DNA from: Brevundimonas intermedia
GTDB lineage: Bacteria; Pseudomonadota; Alphaproteobacteria; Caulobacterales; Caulobacteraceae
Assembly (NCBI RefSeq): GCF_004614235.1
Contig: NZ_SPVH01000002.1
Span: 558,001 to 622,000, forward strand
Reading direction: 5' to 3'
Length of the DNA stretch: 64,000 nt
In this document: piece by piece, positions 43,004-51,687 of the stretch
How the letters are laid out: the number at the start of each line of letters is the position of its first letter
Numbering within the stretch: position 1 is the first letter of the stretch
The notes under the pieces: generated by a model
What the model was told of the DNA's origin: nothing
Databases searched by the model: none
What the model saw: the letters and a program-made list of their open reading frames with translations, nothing else
Program-made: the position numbers and the translations under genes

Positions 43004-43501
43004 ATGACGGCGGATCAACGTCACGGACGCCGCCTCATGCTCACGCCCCGCCGCATCGTCATGGCCGCCCGCCTCGGCTTCGCCCTGGCGGCCCTGGGCA
43101 TGGCCGTCCTGATGCTGGGACCGTTTCAGGGGCTGGAGCAGATGTTCGGCCTGAACGACAAGGCCGCCCACGTCATCGCCTTCTATGGCCTGGCCAGCGG
43201 CCTGTTCCTGATCGCGCCCAGCCAGCGCCGCGACGACCTGGCCCTGTATGTCATCGCCGCTGCGTTCGGCGTCGAGTTGCTGCAAGCCCTGACCGGCCGC
43301 AGCGTCTCCATCATCGACTTCCTGGCCGGCGCTGCGGGTGTGGCCGCAGCCTGGGCGCCCGGGCGCATCGAACAACTTCGTCAGTCGTTCCGCCGCCATC
43401 CCGACCTGACCCTGAGCGACATCGACCGTCTGGACCGCCGCCTGCGCCGCCGCCGCGCCTCAACCGGCACTTCACCCGTGAGCGCCGTCCAGCGTCCCTA
43501 G
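43004..43501 (+). CDS. VanZ-like membrane protein
   Basis: This 165-residue inner membrane protein has four short helices (VMAARLGFALAALGMAVLML, VIAFYGLASGLFLIA, LYVIAAAFGVELLQAL and FLAGAAGVAAAW) and the VanZ-like pattern LNDKAAHVIAFYGLA and VELLQALTGRSVSIIDFLAG. The tail is Arg-rich. A GTG/ATG choice remains: the ATG at 43037 gives a start closer to the first helix. Function is not known beyond a weak link to antibiotic or envelope responses. Confidence 0.78.
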   Translation: MTADQRHGRRLMLTPRRIVMAARLGFALAALGMAVLMLGPFQGLEQMFGLNDKAAHVIAFYGLASGLFLIAPSQRRDDLALYVIAAAFGVELLQALTGRSVSIIDFLAGAAGVAAAWAPGRIEQLRQSFRRHPDLTLSDIDRLDRRLRRRRASTGTSPVSAVQRP

Positions 43502-44058
43502 GGTTCGAGCTCGATGTCCCAATAGAGATAGTCGAGCCAGCTCTGGTGCAAATAGTGGGGCGGGAAGCGACGGCCGGCGTCCTGAAGCTGCCAGGCGTTG
43601 GGGCGATAGGGATTGCGGCGGATCGGCATCATGGCCTGACGCGGCGTGCGGCCACCCTTGGCCAGATTGCAGGGGCTGCAGGCGGCGACGATGTTCTCCC
43701 AGGTCGTGCGGCCGCCATGCGAGCGGGGGATGACGTGGTCGAAGGTCAGTTCCTTGGATTCCCCGCAGTACTGACAGGCGAACCCGTCGCGCAGGAAGAC
43801 GTTGAAGCGGGTGAAGGCGGGGTTGCGGTCCTGGTCCACATAGCTGCGCAGCGCGATCACGCTGGGAAGCTGCATCTCCATTGAGGGGGAGCGGACGACC
43901 TTGTCATACAGGGACACCACGTCCACGCGGTCCTGATAGACCGCCTTGACCGCCTCCTCCCACGGCCAGAGCGACAGCGGATAGTAGGACAGCGGCCTGA
44001 AGTCGGCGTTCAGCACCAGGGCGGGAAAGCCGGAGGGTGGTCGATGGAGAACCTGCAT
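43498..44058 (-). CDS. HNH endonuclease family protein
   Basis: This 186-residue protein has a C-terminal HNH domain: CQYCGESKELTFDHVIPRSH near residues 95-115 and NIVAACSPCNLAKGGR near 125. The N-terminal ALVLNADFRPLSYYPLSLW is conserved in chromosomal HNH proteins of alphaproteobacteria that lie outside restriction systems; their role is uncertain. The two CxxC pairs would bind zinc and the DH is the catalytic site. It converges on the VanZ-like gene with a 4-bp overlap of stops. Confidence 0.9.
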   Translation of the reverse strand: MQVLHRPPSGFPALVLNADFRPLSYYPLSLWPWEEAVKAVYQDRVDVVSLYDKVVRSPSMEMQLPSVIALRSYVDQDRNPAFTRFNVFLRDGFACQYCGESKELTFDHVIPRSHGGRTTWENIVAACSPCNLAKGGRTPRQAMMPIRRNPYRPNAWQLQDAGRRFPPHYLHQSWLDYLYWDIELEP

Positions 44059-44199
44059 CAGGCCCTCCCGCGCGGACGGGGGGATATCGAGGCGACAGGA
44101 GTGAGGACACGTCTCCTTCCCTAGTCTTGCAGCAACAGCCTACGCGTGATTCCCGCTCATCGCCATGACCAGAGTGCAGCGTTTTCGTGACGTGAAGCC

Positions 44200-44859
44200 T
44201 CAGGCCCGGCTGGCGTGGGTCGGGAAGCCCGGCAGGGTCCAGCCCCAGCGCAGGGCGGCGGCGCGCAACAGGAAGCCGCACAGGGCCGCGACGATGGCGG
44301 CAGGCCAGATCGGCATGCCGGGCGCGCGCAGGGCGATATAGACCGTCGCCGCCAATATGGCCGCCGTGACGTTGATCTCTCGCCGCAGCAGGATCGACGG
44401 CTGACCCGCCAGGGTGTCGCGCACCACCCCGCCGAAACAGGCCGTCAGCGTGCCCATGACGATGCAGATCAGGGCCGGCGCGCCCGCCGCCTCGGCCTTG
44501 GCGGCGCCCATGACGCCATAGGCCGCCAAGCCTACCGCATCCAGCCACAGCAGGGCGCGGAACCGCCAGTCGCGCTGGCCCACCAGCCACAGGGCAGTCG
44601 AGGCGAACAGGCAGACCGCCAGATAGCGCCAGTCCTGAACCCAGAAGACCGGCAGGCCCAGCAGCAGGTCGCGCAGCGTCCCGCCGCCAACGCCGGTGAT
44701 GGCCCCGAAGAAGGCGAAGGTGACCACGTCGTGCTTCTCGCGCGCGGCGGCCAGGGCGCCGGTCGCGGCGAACACCGCGACGCCGGCGAAGTCCAGCGCC
44801 GACAGCACAGTCTGGGGATTGCGCAAAGGTTCGGTCAGGACGGGATCGAGCGGGGTCAT
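44200..44859 (-). CDS. Trimeric intracellular cation channel-like (UPF0126) protein
   Basis: This 219-residue inner-membrane protein has about seven helices in two repeats: LSALDFAGVAVFAATGALAA and, later, VGLAAYGVMGAAKA, with the twin glycine-rich motifs GAITGVGGGTLRDLLLG and TLTACFGGVVRDTLAG. These are the TRIC-type repeats, a potassium channel fold in bacteria. The ATG at 44859 overlaps the stop of alkA (ATGA). The longer frame upstream is out-of-frame alkA. Confidence 0.9.
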   Translation of the reverse strand: MTPLDPVLTEPLRNPQTVLSALDFAGVAVFAATGALAAAREKHDVVTFAFFGAITGVGGGTLRDLLLGLPVFWVQDWRYLAVCLFASTALWLVGQRDWRFRALLWLDAVGLAAYGVMGAAKAEAAGAPALICIVMGTLTACFGGVVRDTLAGQPSILLRREINVTAAILAATVYIALRAPGMPIWPAAIVAALCGFLLRAAALRWGWTLPGFPTHASRA

Positions 44860-45506
44860 AGCGCAGCCTCCAGAACGATCTCGCCGCGCTTGACGCCAGT
44901 GTACCAGGCCCACAGCAGATGGGTCGCTACCGCGCGATAGGGCCGCCAGATCTCGGCGCGGGCATAGGCGGCCTTCTGGTCCGGTCGCACCTCGGCGCCA
45001 TCGGCCCAGCGGATCGCCTCCTGCAGCGCCACGTCGCCGCCGGGGAAGACATCCAGCCGCCCTTCGCACATCAGCAGATAGGCCTCGGCCGTCCACAGCC
45101 CCACGCCCTTCAGCGCCGTCAGGGCGGCGATGGCCGCTTCGTCGTCGAGGCTGGCCAGATGCTCCAGATCGATCTCGCCGGCGATCTGGGCCCGCGCGAT
45201 GCCCTGACCATAGGTGGCCTTCTGGCGCGACAGACCCATGCCCCGCAGTTGATCCAGATCGTGCGCCAGCAACAGCTCGGGCGTGATCCCGCCCATGCCA
45301 TTACGCAGTCGCGCCCAGACCGAGGCGGCCGAGGCCACCGACACCTGCTGCTCCACGATCATGCGGAACAGCCCTTCGAACCCACCGACCCGCAGCCGCC
45401 ATTCAAACGCCGGCGTCTGCGCATGCACCCGCGCCAGCGCCGGATCGGCGGCGACCAGCGCCTCGCGCGCGGCGGCGATGTCCTGGGGCGTGGGCTGAGG
45501 CGGCAT
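44856..45506 (-). CDS. alkA: DNA-3-methyladenine glycosylase II (AlkA-like)
   Basis: This 216-residue base-excision repair glycosylase of the HhH-GPD family removes alkylated purines. FRMIVEQQVSVASAASVWAR near 48, the helix-hairpin-helix LTALKGVGLWTAEAYLLM near 130 and DVFPGGDVALQEAIRWAD, carrying the catalytic Asp, are present. It lacks the N-terminal domain of E. coli AlkA, as in many alphaproteobacterial forms. It is divergent from parDE with 112 bp between. Confidence 0.93.
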   Translation of the reverse strand: MPPQPTPQDIAAAREALVAADPALARVHAQTPAFEWRLRVGGFEGLFRMIVEQQVSVASAASVWARLRNGMGGITPELLLAHDLDQLRGMGLSRQKATYGQGIARAQIAGEIDLEHLASLDDEAAIAALTALKGVGLWTAEAYLLMCEGRLDVFPGGDVALQEAIRWADGAEVRPDQKAAYARAEIWRPYRAVATHLLWAWYTGVKRGEIVLEAAL

Positions 45507-45581
45507 GGCCTACCTATGACCTGCTCAGGCGCTCAAGGAAATGGAGGCGCTGGCGGATTTCGGCTGGCGACAGCGTGATGT

Positions 45582-45594
45582 AATAACTATTATT
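45582..45594. promoter_or_regulatory. AT-rich palindrome in the parDE upstream region
   Basis: AATAA-CTA-TTATT is a 13-bp palindrome in an unusual AT-rich patch 24 bp before the parD start. It fits a place where the ParD-type antitoxin could bind and repress its own operon, and overlaps the probable promoter region. Confidence 0.35.
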
Positions 45595-45618
45595 GGTCGG
45601 TCGATTGAGGATGCCGCC

Positions 45619-45870
45619 ATGACCATGACTGTCGAACTGGGTGCGCTGGAACAGGTGGTGGACCGTCTGGTCCGCGACGGCCGATACGGCTCCAAGAGCG
45701 AGGTGCTGCGCACCGGCGTGCGATTGGTGCAGGAGCATGAGGCCCGACTGGCGGCCCTGCTGGGCAAGCTGGAAGAGGGAATAAAGGCGGCTGACGAAGG
45801 GCGCGTCCGGCCTCTCGAAGACGTTCGCGCCGAGATGCTGGCGCGGTTTGGAACGGCCGTCGACGAATGA
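45619..45870 (+). CDS. parD: ParD-like ribbon-helix-helix antitoxin
   Basis: This 83-residue antitoxin reads MTMTVELGALEQVVDRLVRD and YGSKSEVLRTGVRLVQEHEA, a ribbon-helix-helix with the VRDGRYGSKSEVLR turn typical of ParD, and a C-terminal helix (IKAADEGRVRPLEDVRAEML) that would hold the toxin. The ATG at 45619 is preferred over a longer in-frame start at 45541. It overlaps parE by 4 bp. Confidence 0.9.
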   Translation: MTMTVELGALEQVVDRLVRDGRYGSKSEVLRTGVRLVQEHEARLAALLGKLEEGIKAADEGRVRPLEDVRAEMLARFGTAVDE

Positions 45871-46157
45871 AGGTCGTCATCACGGAACCAGCCCAAGACG
45901 ACATTCGGGAGATCGGCGAATATGTTCGACAGGACAGCCCTGCCGCCGCTTCACGACTGGTCGAACGCCTGCTGACCGCGTGCAGCAAACTGGCGCTTCA
46001 TCCCAACCGCTATCCCTCGGCTGTTGGGCTCGACCTGAGAAGGCGGCCTCATGGTTCATATTTGATCTTCTATCGCGTCGGCTCCGTCATAGAGATCGTC
46101 CGCATTCTTCACGCCGCCCGCGACTGGACGCATCTGCTGGCCTCGGACGACGACTGA
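45867..46157 (+). CDS. parE: ParE/RelE-family toxin
   Basis: This 96-residue toxin has KVVITEPAQDDIREIGEYV at the start, ASRLVERLLTACSKLA in the helical hairpin, NRYPSAVGLDLRRRPHGSYL in the middle and the final FYRVGSVIEIVRILHAARDW, a standard ParE text. ParE members poison gyrase, RelE members cleave mRNA; the sequence suggests ParE. It overlaps parD by 4 bp and is followed 3 bp later by gluQRS. Confidence 0.93.
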   Translation: MKVVITEPAQDDIREIGEYVRQDSPAAASRLVERLLTACSKLALHPNRYPSAVGLDLRRRPHGSYLIFYRVGSVIEIVRILHAARDWTHLLASDDD

Positions 46158-46160
46158 GCC

Positions 46161-47021
46161 GTGTTCACGACCCGCTTCGCCCCCTCGCCCACCGGCCGCC
46201 TGCACAAAGGCCATGCGTTCTCGGCCCTGACCGCCTGGTCGGCGGCGAAGGCGGCGGGCGGGCGGTTCGTGCTGCGGATCGAGGATATCGATCCTACGCG
46301 GTGCCGGACGGAGTATGAGGCAGGCATTCTGGAGGATCTGGCCTGGCTGGGTCTGGACTGGGAGACGCCGGTGCGGCGCCAGTCCGATCATCTCCACGAC
46401 TATGCCGCCGTGATCGACGGCCTCAGAGAGCGCGGGCTGCTCTATCGGTGCTTCCGCACGCGCAAGGAAATCCTGAACGGCATCGGCGATGCGCCGCACG
46501 GGGCCATGGAATCGGTGCGGCCCGGCCCGCATCCCGCGCAGGAAGAGGCGCGACTGCTGGCTTCGGGGGCGCCCTTCGCCTGGCGGCTGTCGCTGGATCG
46601 GGCTCGCGAGTCGCTGGGCGAGACGGTCTGGACCGGCCTGAGTTTCGTCGAGGAGGGCGAAGGTCCGAACGGCGAAACCGGCCTCGTCGCCGTCGATCCC
46701 GAGGCGGCGGGCGACGTGGTGCTGGCGCGCAAGGATACGGGCGTGGCCTATCATCTGGCGGTCACGCACGACGACGCGTTTCAGGGCGTGACCCATGTAG
46801 TCCGGGGGCAGGATCTGTTCGAGGCGACCCATGTGCAGCGGCTGATCCAGACGCTGATGGGCTGGCCGGCGCCGACCTATCGCCATCACCGGCTGCTGGC
46901 GGGCCCGGATGGGCGACGCTACGCCAAGCGGGATCGTTCGGTCGCCCTGGCCGAACTGCGGGCGGGCGGATTGACGCCGCAAGCCCTGCGCGCCGAACTG
47001 GGCTTCAACTCCGGCGACTGA
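46161..47021 (+). CDS. gluQ: Glutamyl-Q tRNA(Asp) synthetase
   Basis: This truncated glutamyl-tRNA synthetase paralog of 286 residues charges glutamate on queuosine at the tRNA-Asp wobble base. It has TTRFAPSPTGRLHKGHA with the HIGH-like motif, RIEDIDPTRCR near 40 and KRDRSVAL, the KMSKS equivalent, near 252. There is no anticodon-binding domain, as expected. The zinc motif of E. coli YadB is missing: the segment LLYRCFRTRKEI has a single cysteine. It starts at GTG. queG in the same window serves the same modified base. Confidence 0.92.
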   Translation: MFTTRFAPSPTGRLHKGHAFSALTAWSAAKAAGGRFVLRIEDIDPTRCRTEYEAGILEDLAWLGLDWETPVRRQSDHLHDYAAVIDGLRERGLLYRCFRTRKEILNGIGDAPHGAMESVRPGPHPAQEEARLLASGAPFAWRLSLDRARESLGETVWTGLSFVEEGEGPNGETGLVAVDPEAAGDVVLARKDTGVAYHLAVTHDDAFQGVTHVVRGQDLFEATHVQRLIQTLMGWPAPTYRHHRLLAGPDGRRYAKRDRSVALAELRAGGLTPQALRAELGFNSGD

Positions 47022-47814
47022 AGATGCGCGAGGCGCCGTAGCCGGTCAGGGCGGCCAGCACGACGCACAGCACGCCGTACAGCCAGGGCCGACGGTGGGC
47101 GAACTCGTAGATGTCGCGTTCCAGCCCGACTTTCTCGACCGTCAACGTCAGGTTGGACACCGATTGCGGCTCGCCGTTCTGGAACAGCCAGACCTCGGCA
47201 TAGTATTTGCCGGTCGGCGCGACGGTCGGTAGCTCGACCTCGGCGCGGAACAGGCCCCGGTCGACGAACTCGACGCCTCGAGAATCGGTATCGTAGAGGG
47301 CGGCGGCCTCCTTCAGACGGATCACGGCGCGGCGCCAGTCCAGATAGTCGTCGCCCAGCCGGCTGACGACCACGTCGCGCACGCCGTAACGGGTGACGGT
47401 GCGGCTTTCCTCCGGCGCATCGATGCGCAGGTGATCGACCCCGACGCCCAGGCGACGCAACTGTCCGAAGTCGGCGATGTCGCTGAGCGGACGGGTCGAG
47501 GCGGTCATGTAGAAACCGGGCGCGCCCTCGAACAGCACAGGCCGGCTGTTCAGCCAGACGCCCGAGGTGCGCGTCTTCTTGACCAGGCGGATCGGCGCGT
47601 CGGGTCCTCGCACGACCACGACGACATCGGCCGGTTCGTCCGTGGGATTAAACACCGCGCCATAGAGGACGATGGACGCACCCGTGAAACTGGAATCGAC
47701 CCGGACCTGGGCGTCGGTCAGGGCGGCGGCGACGCGCAGTTCGCCCGTCGTCGCCTCCGACCGATCCGGAGCCGGCGCTGTGATCGCTGGCGGTGGAGGG
47801 GGAAGCGCCTGCAT
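47005..47814 (-). CDS. TIGR02186-family transmembrane protein
   Basis: This 269-residue protein has a beta-rich domain (ALTDAQVRVDSSFTGASIVLYG, then VVVVVRGPDAPIRLVKK, SGVWLNSRPVLFEGAPGFY) and a C-terminal helix (WLYGVLCVVLAALTGYGA) ending in ASRIFSRRS. This is the TIGR02186 text; such genes sit next to TauE/SafE permeases in alphaproteobacteria. The ATG at 47814 overlaps the stop of that permease gene (TGATG). With this start there is no signal peptide, which is odd for a domain thought to be exported. Its 3' end overlaps gluQRS by 17 bp on the other strand. Confidence 0.78.
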   Translation of the reverse strand: MQALPPPPPAITAPAPDRSEATTGELRVAAALTDAQVRVDSSFTGASIVLYGAVFNPTDEPADVVVVVRGPDAPIRLVKKTRTSGVWLNSRPVLFEGAPGFYMTASTRPLSDIADFGQLRRLGVGVDHLRIDAPEESRTVTRYGVRDVVVSRLGDDYLDWRRAVIRLKEAAALYDTDSRGVEFVDRGLFRAEVELPTVAPTGKYYAEVWLFQNGEPQSVSNLTLTVEKVGLERDIYEFAHRRPWLYGVLCVVLAALTGYGASRIFSRRS

Positions 47815-48737
47815 CAGTCCGCGATCCCCGGCGCGATCATGAAGATGTCGTTGGGGCGCACGAACAGGTCCAGCCCCATTTGGATGCCGACCAGCAGTAC
47901 AATCAGCCCCAGCGCCGCGCGCAGCTCCTCGGCGCGGAAACGACCGGCGAACCGGGCGCCGACCTGGGCGCCGACCACGCCGCCCAGCAGCAGGATGGTG
48001 GACAGGACGATGTCGACCGTCTGGTTGCGGCCGGCCTGAAGGATGGTGGTGATCGCAGTCGTGATGATGATCTGGAACAGGCTGGTCCCCACCACCGCGC
48101 CTGCCCGCATCCGCAGGATATACAGCATGGCCGGCACCAGGATGAAGCCGCCGCCCACCCCCATGATGGCCGACAGCACGCCCGCGAAGACGCCCAGGCC
48201 GAACGGCGGCAAGGCGCTGATGTACAGACCCGACTTGGGGAATTTCATCTTCAGCGGCAGGCCGTACAGCCACATTGGCCGCCGACGCTGCTTGTGCGGC
48301 GCGGGCAGGCCCCGACGACGCCGCAGGATCTCGGTCAGGCTCTCGTTCAGCATCAGCACGCCGATGGCGCCCAGGAAGACGAGATAGGAGACGGCGACGA
48401 CCAGGTCGGCCTGGCCCAGCAGGCGCAGGTATCGAAACAGCTCGACGCCCGCCAGGGCGCCGACCGCGCCGCCGGCCGCCATGACCGAGCCCATCTTGAA
48501 ATCGACCGCGCCTGCGCCGGCATAGCGGATGACGCCGGAGGTCGAGGAGGCGACGACGTGGCTGGCCTGGCTGGCGACGGCGACGGTCGGGGGAATGCCC
48601 AGGAAGACCAGGATCGGGGCCATCAGGAAGCCGCCGCCGATGCCGAACAGGCCGGACACGAACCCGACCACCGCCCCCAGGATCACCAGGGTCGGCCAGT
48701 TCACCGAAACCTCGGCGATCGGCAGATAGATGTCCAA
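47814..48737 (-). CDS. TSUP-family (TauE/SafE) sulfur-compound or anion exporter
   Basis: This 307-residue membrane protein has about eight helices and the duplicated TSUP motif: GAVVGFVSGLFGIGGGFLMAP near residue 20 and GVFAGVLSAIMGVGGGFILVP near 190, with TVAVASQASHVVASSTSGVI between. The family exports sulfite, sulfoacetate or similar anions across the inner membrane; substrate unknown. It is coupled to the TIGR02186 gene, which may form part of the same system. Confidence 0.92.
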   Translation of the reverse strand: MDIYLPIAEVSVNWPTLVILGAVVGFVSGLFGIGGGFLMAPILVFLGIPPTVAVASQASHVVASSTSGVIRYAGAGAVDFKMGSVMAAGGAVGALAGVELFRYLRLLGQADLVVAVSYLVFLGAIGVLMLNESLTEILRRRRGLPAPHKQRRRPMWLYGLPLKMKFPKSGLYISALPPFGLGVFAGVLSAIMGVGGGFILVPAMLYILRMRAGAVVGTSLFQIIITTAITTILQAGRNQTVDIVLSTILLLGGVVGAQVGARFAGRFRAEELRAALGLIVLLVGIQMGLDLFVRPNDIFMIAPGIAD

Positions 48738-48836
48738 AGGACGCGCCTTCGGCTGGAGCGGTTAATGGATCGCCGTCAGGCGGCAGCGGGGGTCGTCAAC
48801 GACCGGGCGACCGATAGCCGCCCGACGCGTGTGAAT

Positions 48837-51686
48837 CTAGCCCGTCGCCTGCGACGCGGGTTGCGACTGGGCCACGAAGGCGTCTGCGGCGGTGCGGGCG
48901 GCGCGCTGGGCCGTGGCGCTGGCTGTCGGACGCAGGCGCGTCACGGCGGCCTGGGCCTCGGAGTCCCCACCGCGCGCGGCGATCATGTACCACTTCAGGG
49001 CTTCGGTCGGATTCTTGGCCACGCCGTCGGCGCCGGTCTCATAGATGCGGGCGACATTGTACTGACTGTCCGGCAGACCGCGCTCGGCGGCGTTGAGCAG
49101 CCAGGTCAGGGCTTCGGCCTGATTGGTCGCGCCGCCGTCGCCCTCATAGAGCTGCATCCCGTAGAGATGCATCCCGCGCGGATCGCCGCCCTCGGCCGCG
49201 CGTCGGCCCCACTGACGGCTCAGCGCCGGGTCGGCGGGCACGCCGTTGGCGCCGTCCAGATAGAGCTGACCCAGATAGGTCTGGGCCGGGGCGTAGCCCA
49301 GGTTGGCGGCGCGCTTCATGGCGTCCAGACCGGAGTTGTCGCCGGCCTCCAGCTTGCCGATGGCGGCTTCGTAATCCGCCGCGCCGGGACCGGCGAGGTC
49401 GAAGGTCGGGCGCACGCCCGTCGGCGTCACCGCCGAGGCGGCCAGAGGCATGGCGGGGCCAGCGGCAGGGGCGCCGCCGAAGTTCGGCAGGTCGAAGTCC
49501 GGCGCGCCTCCGTCGGTCAGGGACAGATAGCCATAGACGCCGCCGGTCAGGGCGACCGCCGTGACCGAAGCCAGGAAGGTCTTTTTGGCGGTCGAACCGT
49601 TCTTTGCCGCCTGCCTGTCCAGCCGCTCCTGCAGCTTGGACTTGCCGCCCCGCTTGAGGCCGAAGCCCGAACGCGGCGCCGGTTCCGGCTCGGGCGGCGC
49701 GGTGATGGCGGCGCGGGCGGCGTCGATGGTGCTGCGGGTCGCCGAGGCGCGACCGGCGGCGGCCGCAGCGCCCATCGTCGCGCGAAGCTGGCGCGGATCG
49801 ACGAACTCGGTCTCGCCGCCGAAATCGTCGTCGTCGGCGTCCAGAACAGGCGCGGCGCGCTTTTCAGCCGCGGCGGTCGAGAAGCCGGGCGAGGTCGCTT
49901 CCAGCGCGTCCTCGACATCGGCCCCGCCGAACCCGCTGAAGGGCTGGATGATGGGTTCGACGCCGTCGGGATCGACCTGGCGCGACGGCGTCTCGTCCGC
50001 CTCGGCGGCGACTGTCTCGGGTTCGGGCTCGGCGAAGGCGGTCGCGGGGAAGGGCGAGGCGGCGGCGACTTCGGGCGTGACCGGATCGCTGGACCAGGCA
50101 TCCTGGTCGGTGAAGGTCTCGTCGGGGAAGGCGGCGGCGCGCCAGTCGCCATCGACCGAGGCGGACTGGATCGGCGCCGGCGCGGCGCGTTCAGCCACGG
50201 CGCGCGCCGGAGCCCAGGACGGTTCGTTGTCCAGCGGCTTGTCGCGGATGGCCGATGGCGTTCGGGTCTCGATGCTCTCGCGCGCCTCGGCCAGCAGGCG
50301 GGCGGTGCGCTCCTCGCTCATCCGCATCCGCTCGGCCAGTTCGCCGGAGGCGCGGTCGTAGCGTTGCTCGATCTTGTCCGAGCTTTCCGACAGGCGACGG
50401 CCGATGTCTTCCAGCGCCTGCTGCGAGCGACGCTCCGACTGGGCGATGCGGTCGCTCAGCTGGTCCGAGATGCGGGCGATCTCGCCGCCCAGCTTTTCCA
50501 GCGCGATGGCGTGACGGTCGTCGCTGGCGGTCAGGCGTTGATCGACGCGATCGACGTGACGCGCGAACTCCTGATCCAGGCGACCGGCGCGACGCGCGAC
50601 CTCGGTCTCGATGGTCTGGCCGACGGCATCGGTCACGGCGCGGGCGACCGCGTCGGTGCGGCCGTCGCTATCGGTTTCGACCTTCTGGACGCGGGCGTTC
50701 AGGTTGCGGGCGATGCGCAGGACTTCGCGACCCATGGCCTCCAGGCCCACAGCGCCCTTTTGCTCGGATGTCTTGATCTGCTCGCCGACGGCCTGGACCG
50801 CGCGTTCGATGCGGTCGATGCGCGCGCCGGTTTCGGCGGCGTCGAGACGCTGCATCATTTCGGCGCGATTGTTCTCGATCTGGCGCGACAGGCTTTCGGC
50901 CAGTTTCTCGAAGCGCGCGAGATCGCGCGCGCTTTCCGGCTCGACCCGGCTCTCGGCCGAGCGCATCCGCTGATCCAGCTCGGCGAACGAGCGTTCCAGC
51001 GTCTTCAGCGCTTCGGTCGTGCGGTTCTGGGCTTCGTCCAGGCGCGCGCCGACCTGGGCCAGCATTTCCGTGCCGACGCCGGGGCCGGCGGCCTTTTCGA
51101 CCGCCTCCATCCGCTCGCGCAGGTCGTTGACGCCCAGACGCTGGCGTTCCTCGATGTCGTAGAGACGGCCGGTCAGGGCGCCCAGCGAGGCCTCGACCTT
51201 GCCGAACGCTTCTTGAGTGAGCGGGCCGGTGTCGCGTTCGAAGGCGCGCAGGCGGCGGTGGCCCTCGCGCAGTTCCTCGGCGATGTCGTCGATGCGGCGC
51301 GCGGCGCCCTGGGCCTCGGCTTCCTGGCCGTCGAGCCGGCGCATCAGGCCGGAAACCGCCTGGTCCACGCCCTGAATGGCGACGGTCGAGCGACGTTCGG
51401 CGGCTTCCAGCCGCGCGGCGATCACATCGATGGAGGCGCTGATCCGATGCCCGTTGTCCTCGGCGACATCATAGGCGTCGTCGAGACGGCGGCTGCGGTT
51501 GCGGCGTTCGTATTCGGACGCTTGGGAGCGACGCGGCAGGGTGGCGTAGCCCTCCTCCTCGTCCTCCATGATCATGGAGTTGAGCCATTCGCCCAGCGTC
51601 ATGCCGGAACGACGCGCAAGGTCCTTTGCGACCTCACGGGCCTTGGGATCGATTCCCTTAACGCTCCAAGGCGCTGCAGCGCTCAC
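48837..51686 (-). CDS. podJ: PodJ-like polar organelle development protein
   Basis: This 949-residue protein matches PodJ, which marks the flagellated or stalked pole and recruits chemotaxis, pilus and holdfast factors in Caulobacter. It begins WSVKGIDPKAREVAKDLARR, then MTLGEWLNSMI, and a long coiled coil of heptads from about 60 to 460. An acidic, low-complexity region is followed by one membrane helix near 704-724 (TFLASVTAVALTGGVYGYL) and Sel1-like repeats from about 780 to 920 (ANLGYAPAQTYLGQLYLDG, AERGLPDSQYNVARIYETG, ARGGDSEAQ). The C-terminal peptidoglycan-binding domain of Caulobacter PodJ is not evident. GANTC sites lie upstream. Confidence 0.85.
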   Translation of the reverse strand: MSAAAPWSVKGIDPKAREVAKDLARRSGMTLGEWLNSMIMEDEEEGYATLPRRSQASEYERRNRSRRLDDAYDVAEDNGHRISASIDVIAARLEAAERRSTVAIQGVDQAVSGLMRRLDGQEAEAQGAARRIDDIAEELREGHRRLRAFERDTGPLTQEAFGKVEASLGALTGRLYDIEERQRLGVNDLRERMEAVEKAAGPGVGTEMLAQVGARLDEAQNRTTEALKTLERSFAELDQRMRSAESRVEPESARDLARFEKLAESLSRQIENNRAEMMQRLDAAETGARIDRIERAVQAVGEQIKTSEQKGAVGLEAMGREVLRIARNLNARVQKVETDSDGRTDAVARAVTDAVGQTIETEVARRAGRLDQEFARHVDRVDQRLTASDDRHAIALEKLGGEIARISDQLSDRIAQSERRSQQALEDIGRRLSESSDKIEQRYDRASGELAERMRMSEERTARLLAEARESIETRTPSAIRDKPLDNEPSWAPARAVAERAAPAPIQSASVDGDWRAAAFPDETFTDQDAWSSDPVTPEVAAASPFPATAFAEPEPETVAAEADETPSRQVDPDGVEPIIQPFSGFGGADVEDALEATSPGFSTAAAEKRAAPVLDADDDDFGGETEFVDPRQLRATMGAAAAAGRASATRSTIDAARAAITAPPEPEPAPRSGFGLKRGGKSKLQERLDRQAAKNGSTAKKTFLASVTAVALTGGVYGYLSLTDGGAPDFDLPNFGGAPAAGPAMPLAASAVTPTGVRPTFDLAGPGAADYEAAIGKLEAGDNSGLDAMKRAANLGYAPAQTYLGQLYLDGANGVPADPALSRQWGRRAAEGGDPRGMHLYGMQLYEGDGGATNQAEALTWLLNAAERGLPDSQYNVARIYETGADGVAKNPTEALKWYMIAARGGDSEAQAAVTRLRPTASATAQRAARTAADAFVAQSQPASQATG

Positions 51687-51687
51687 T

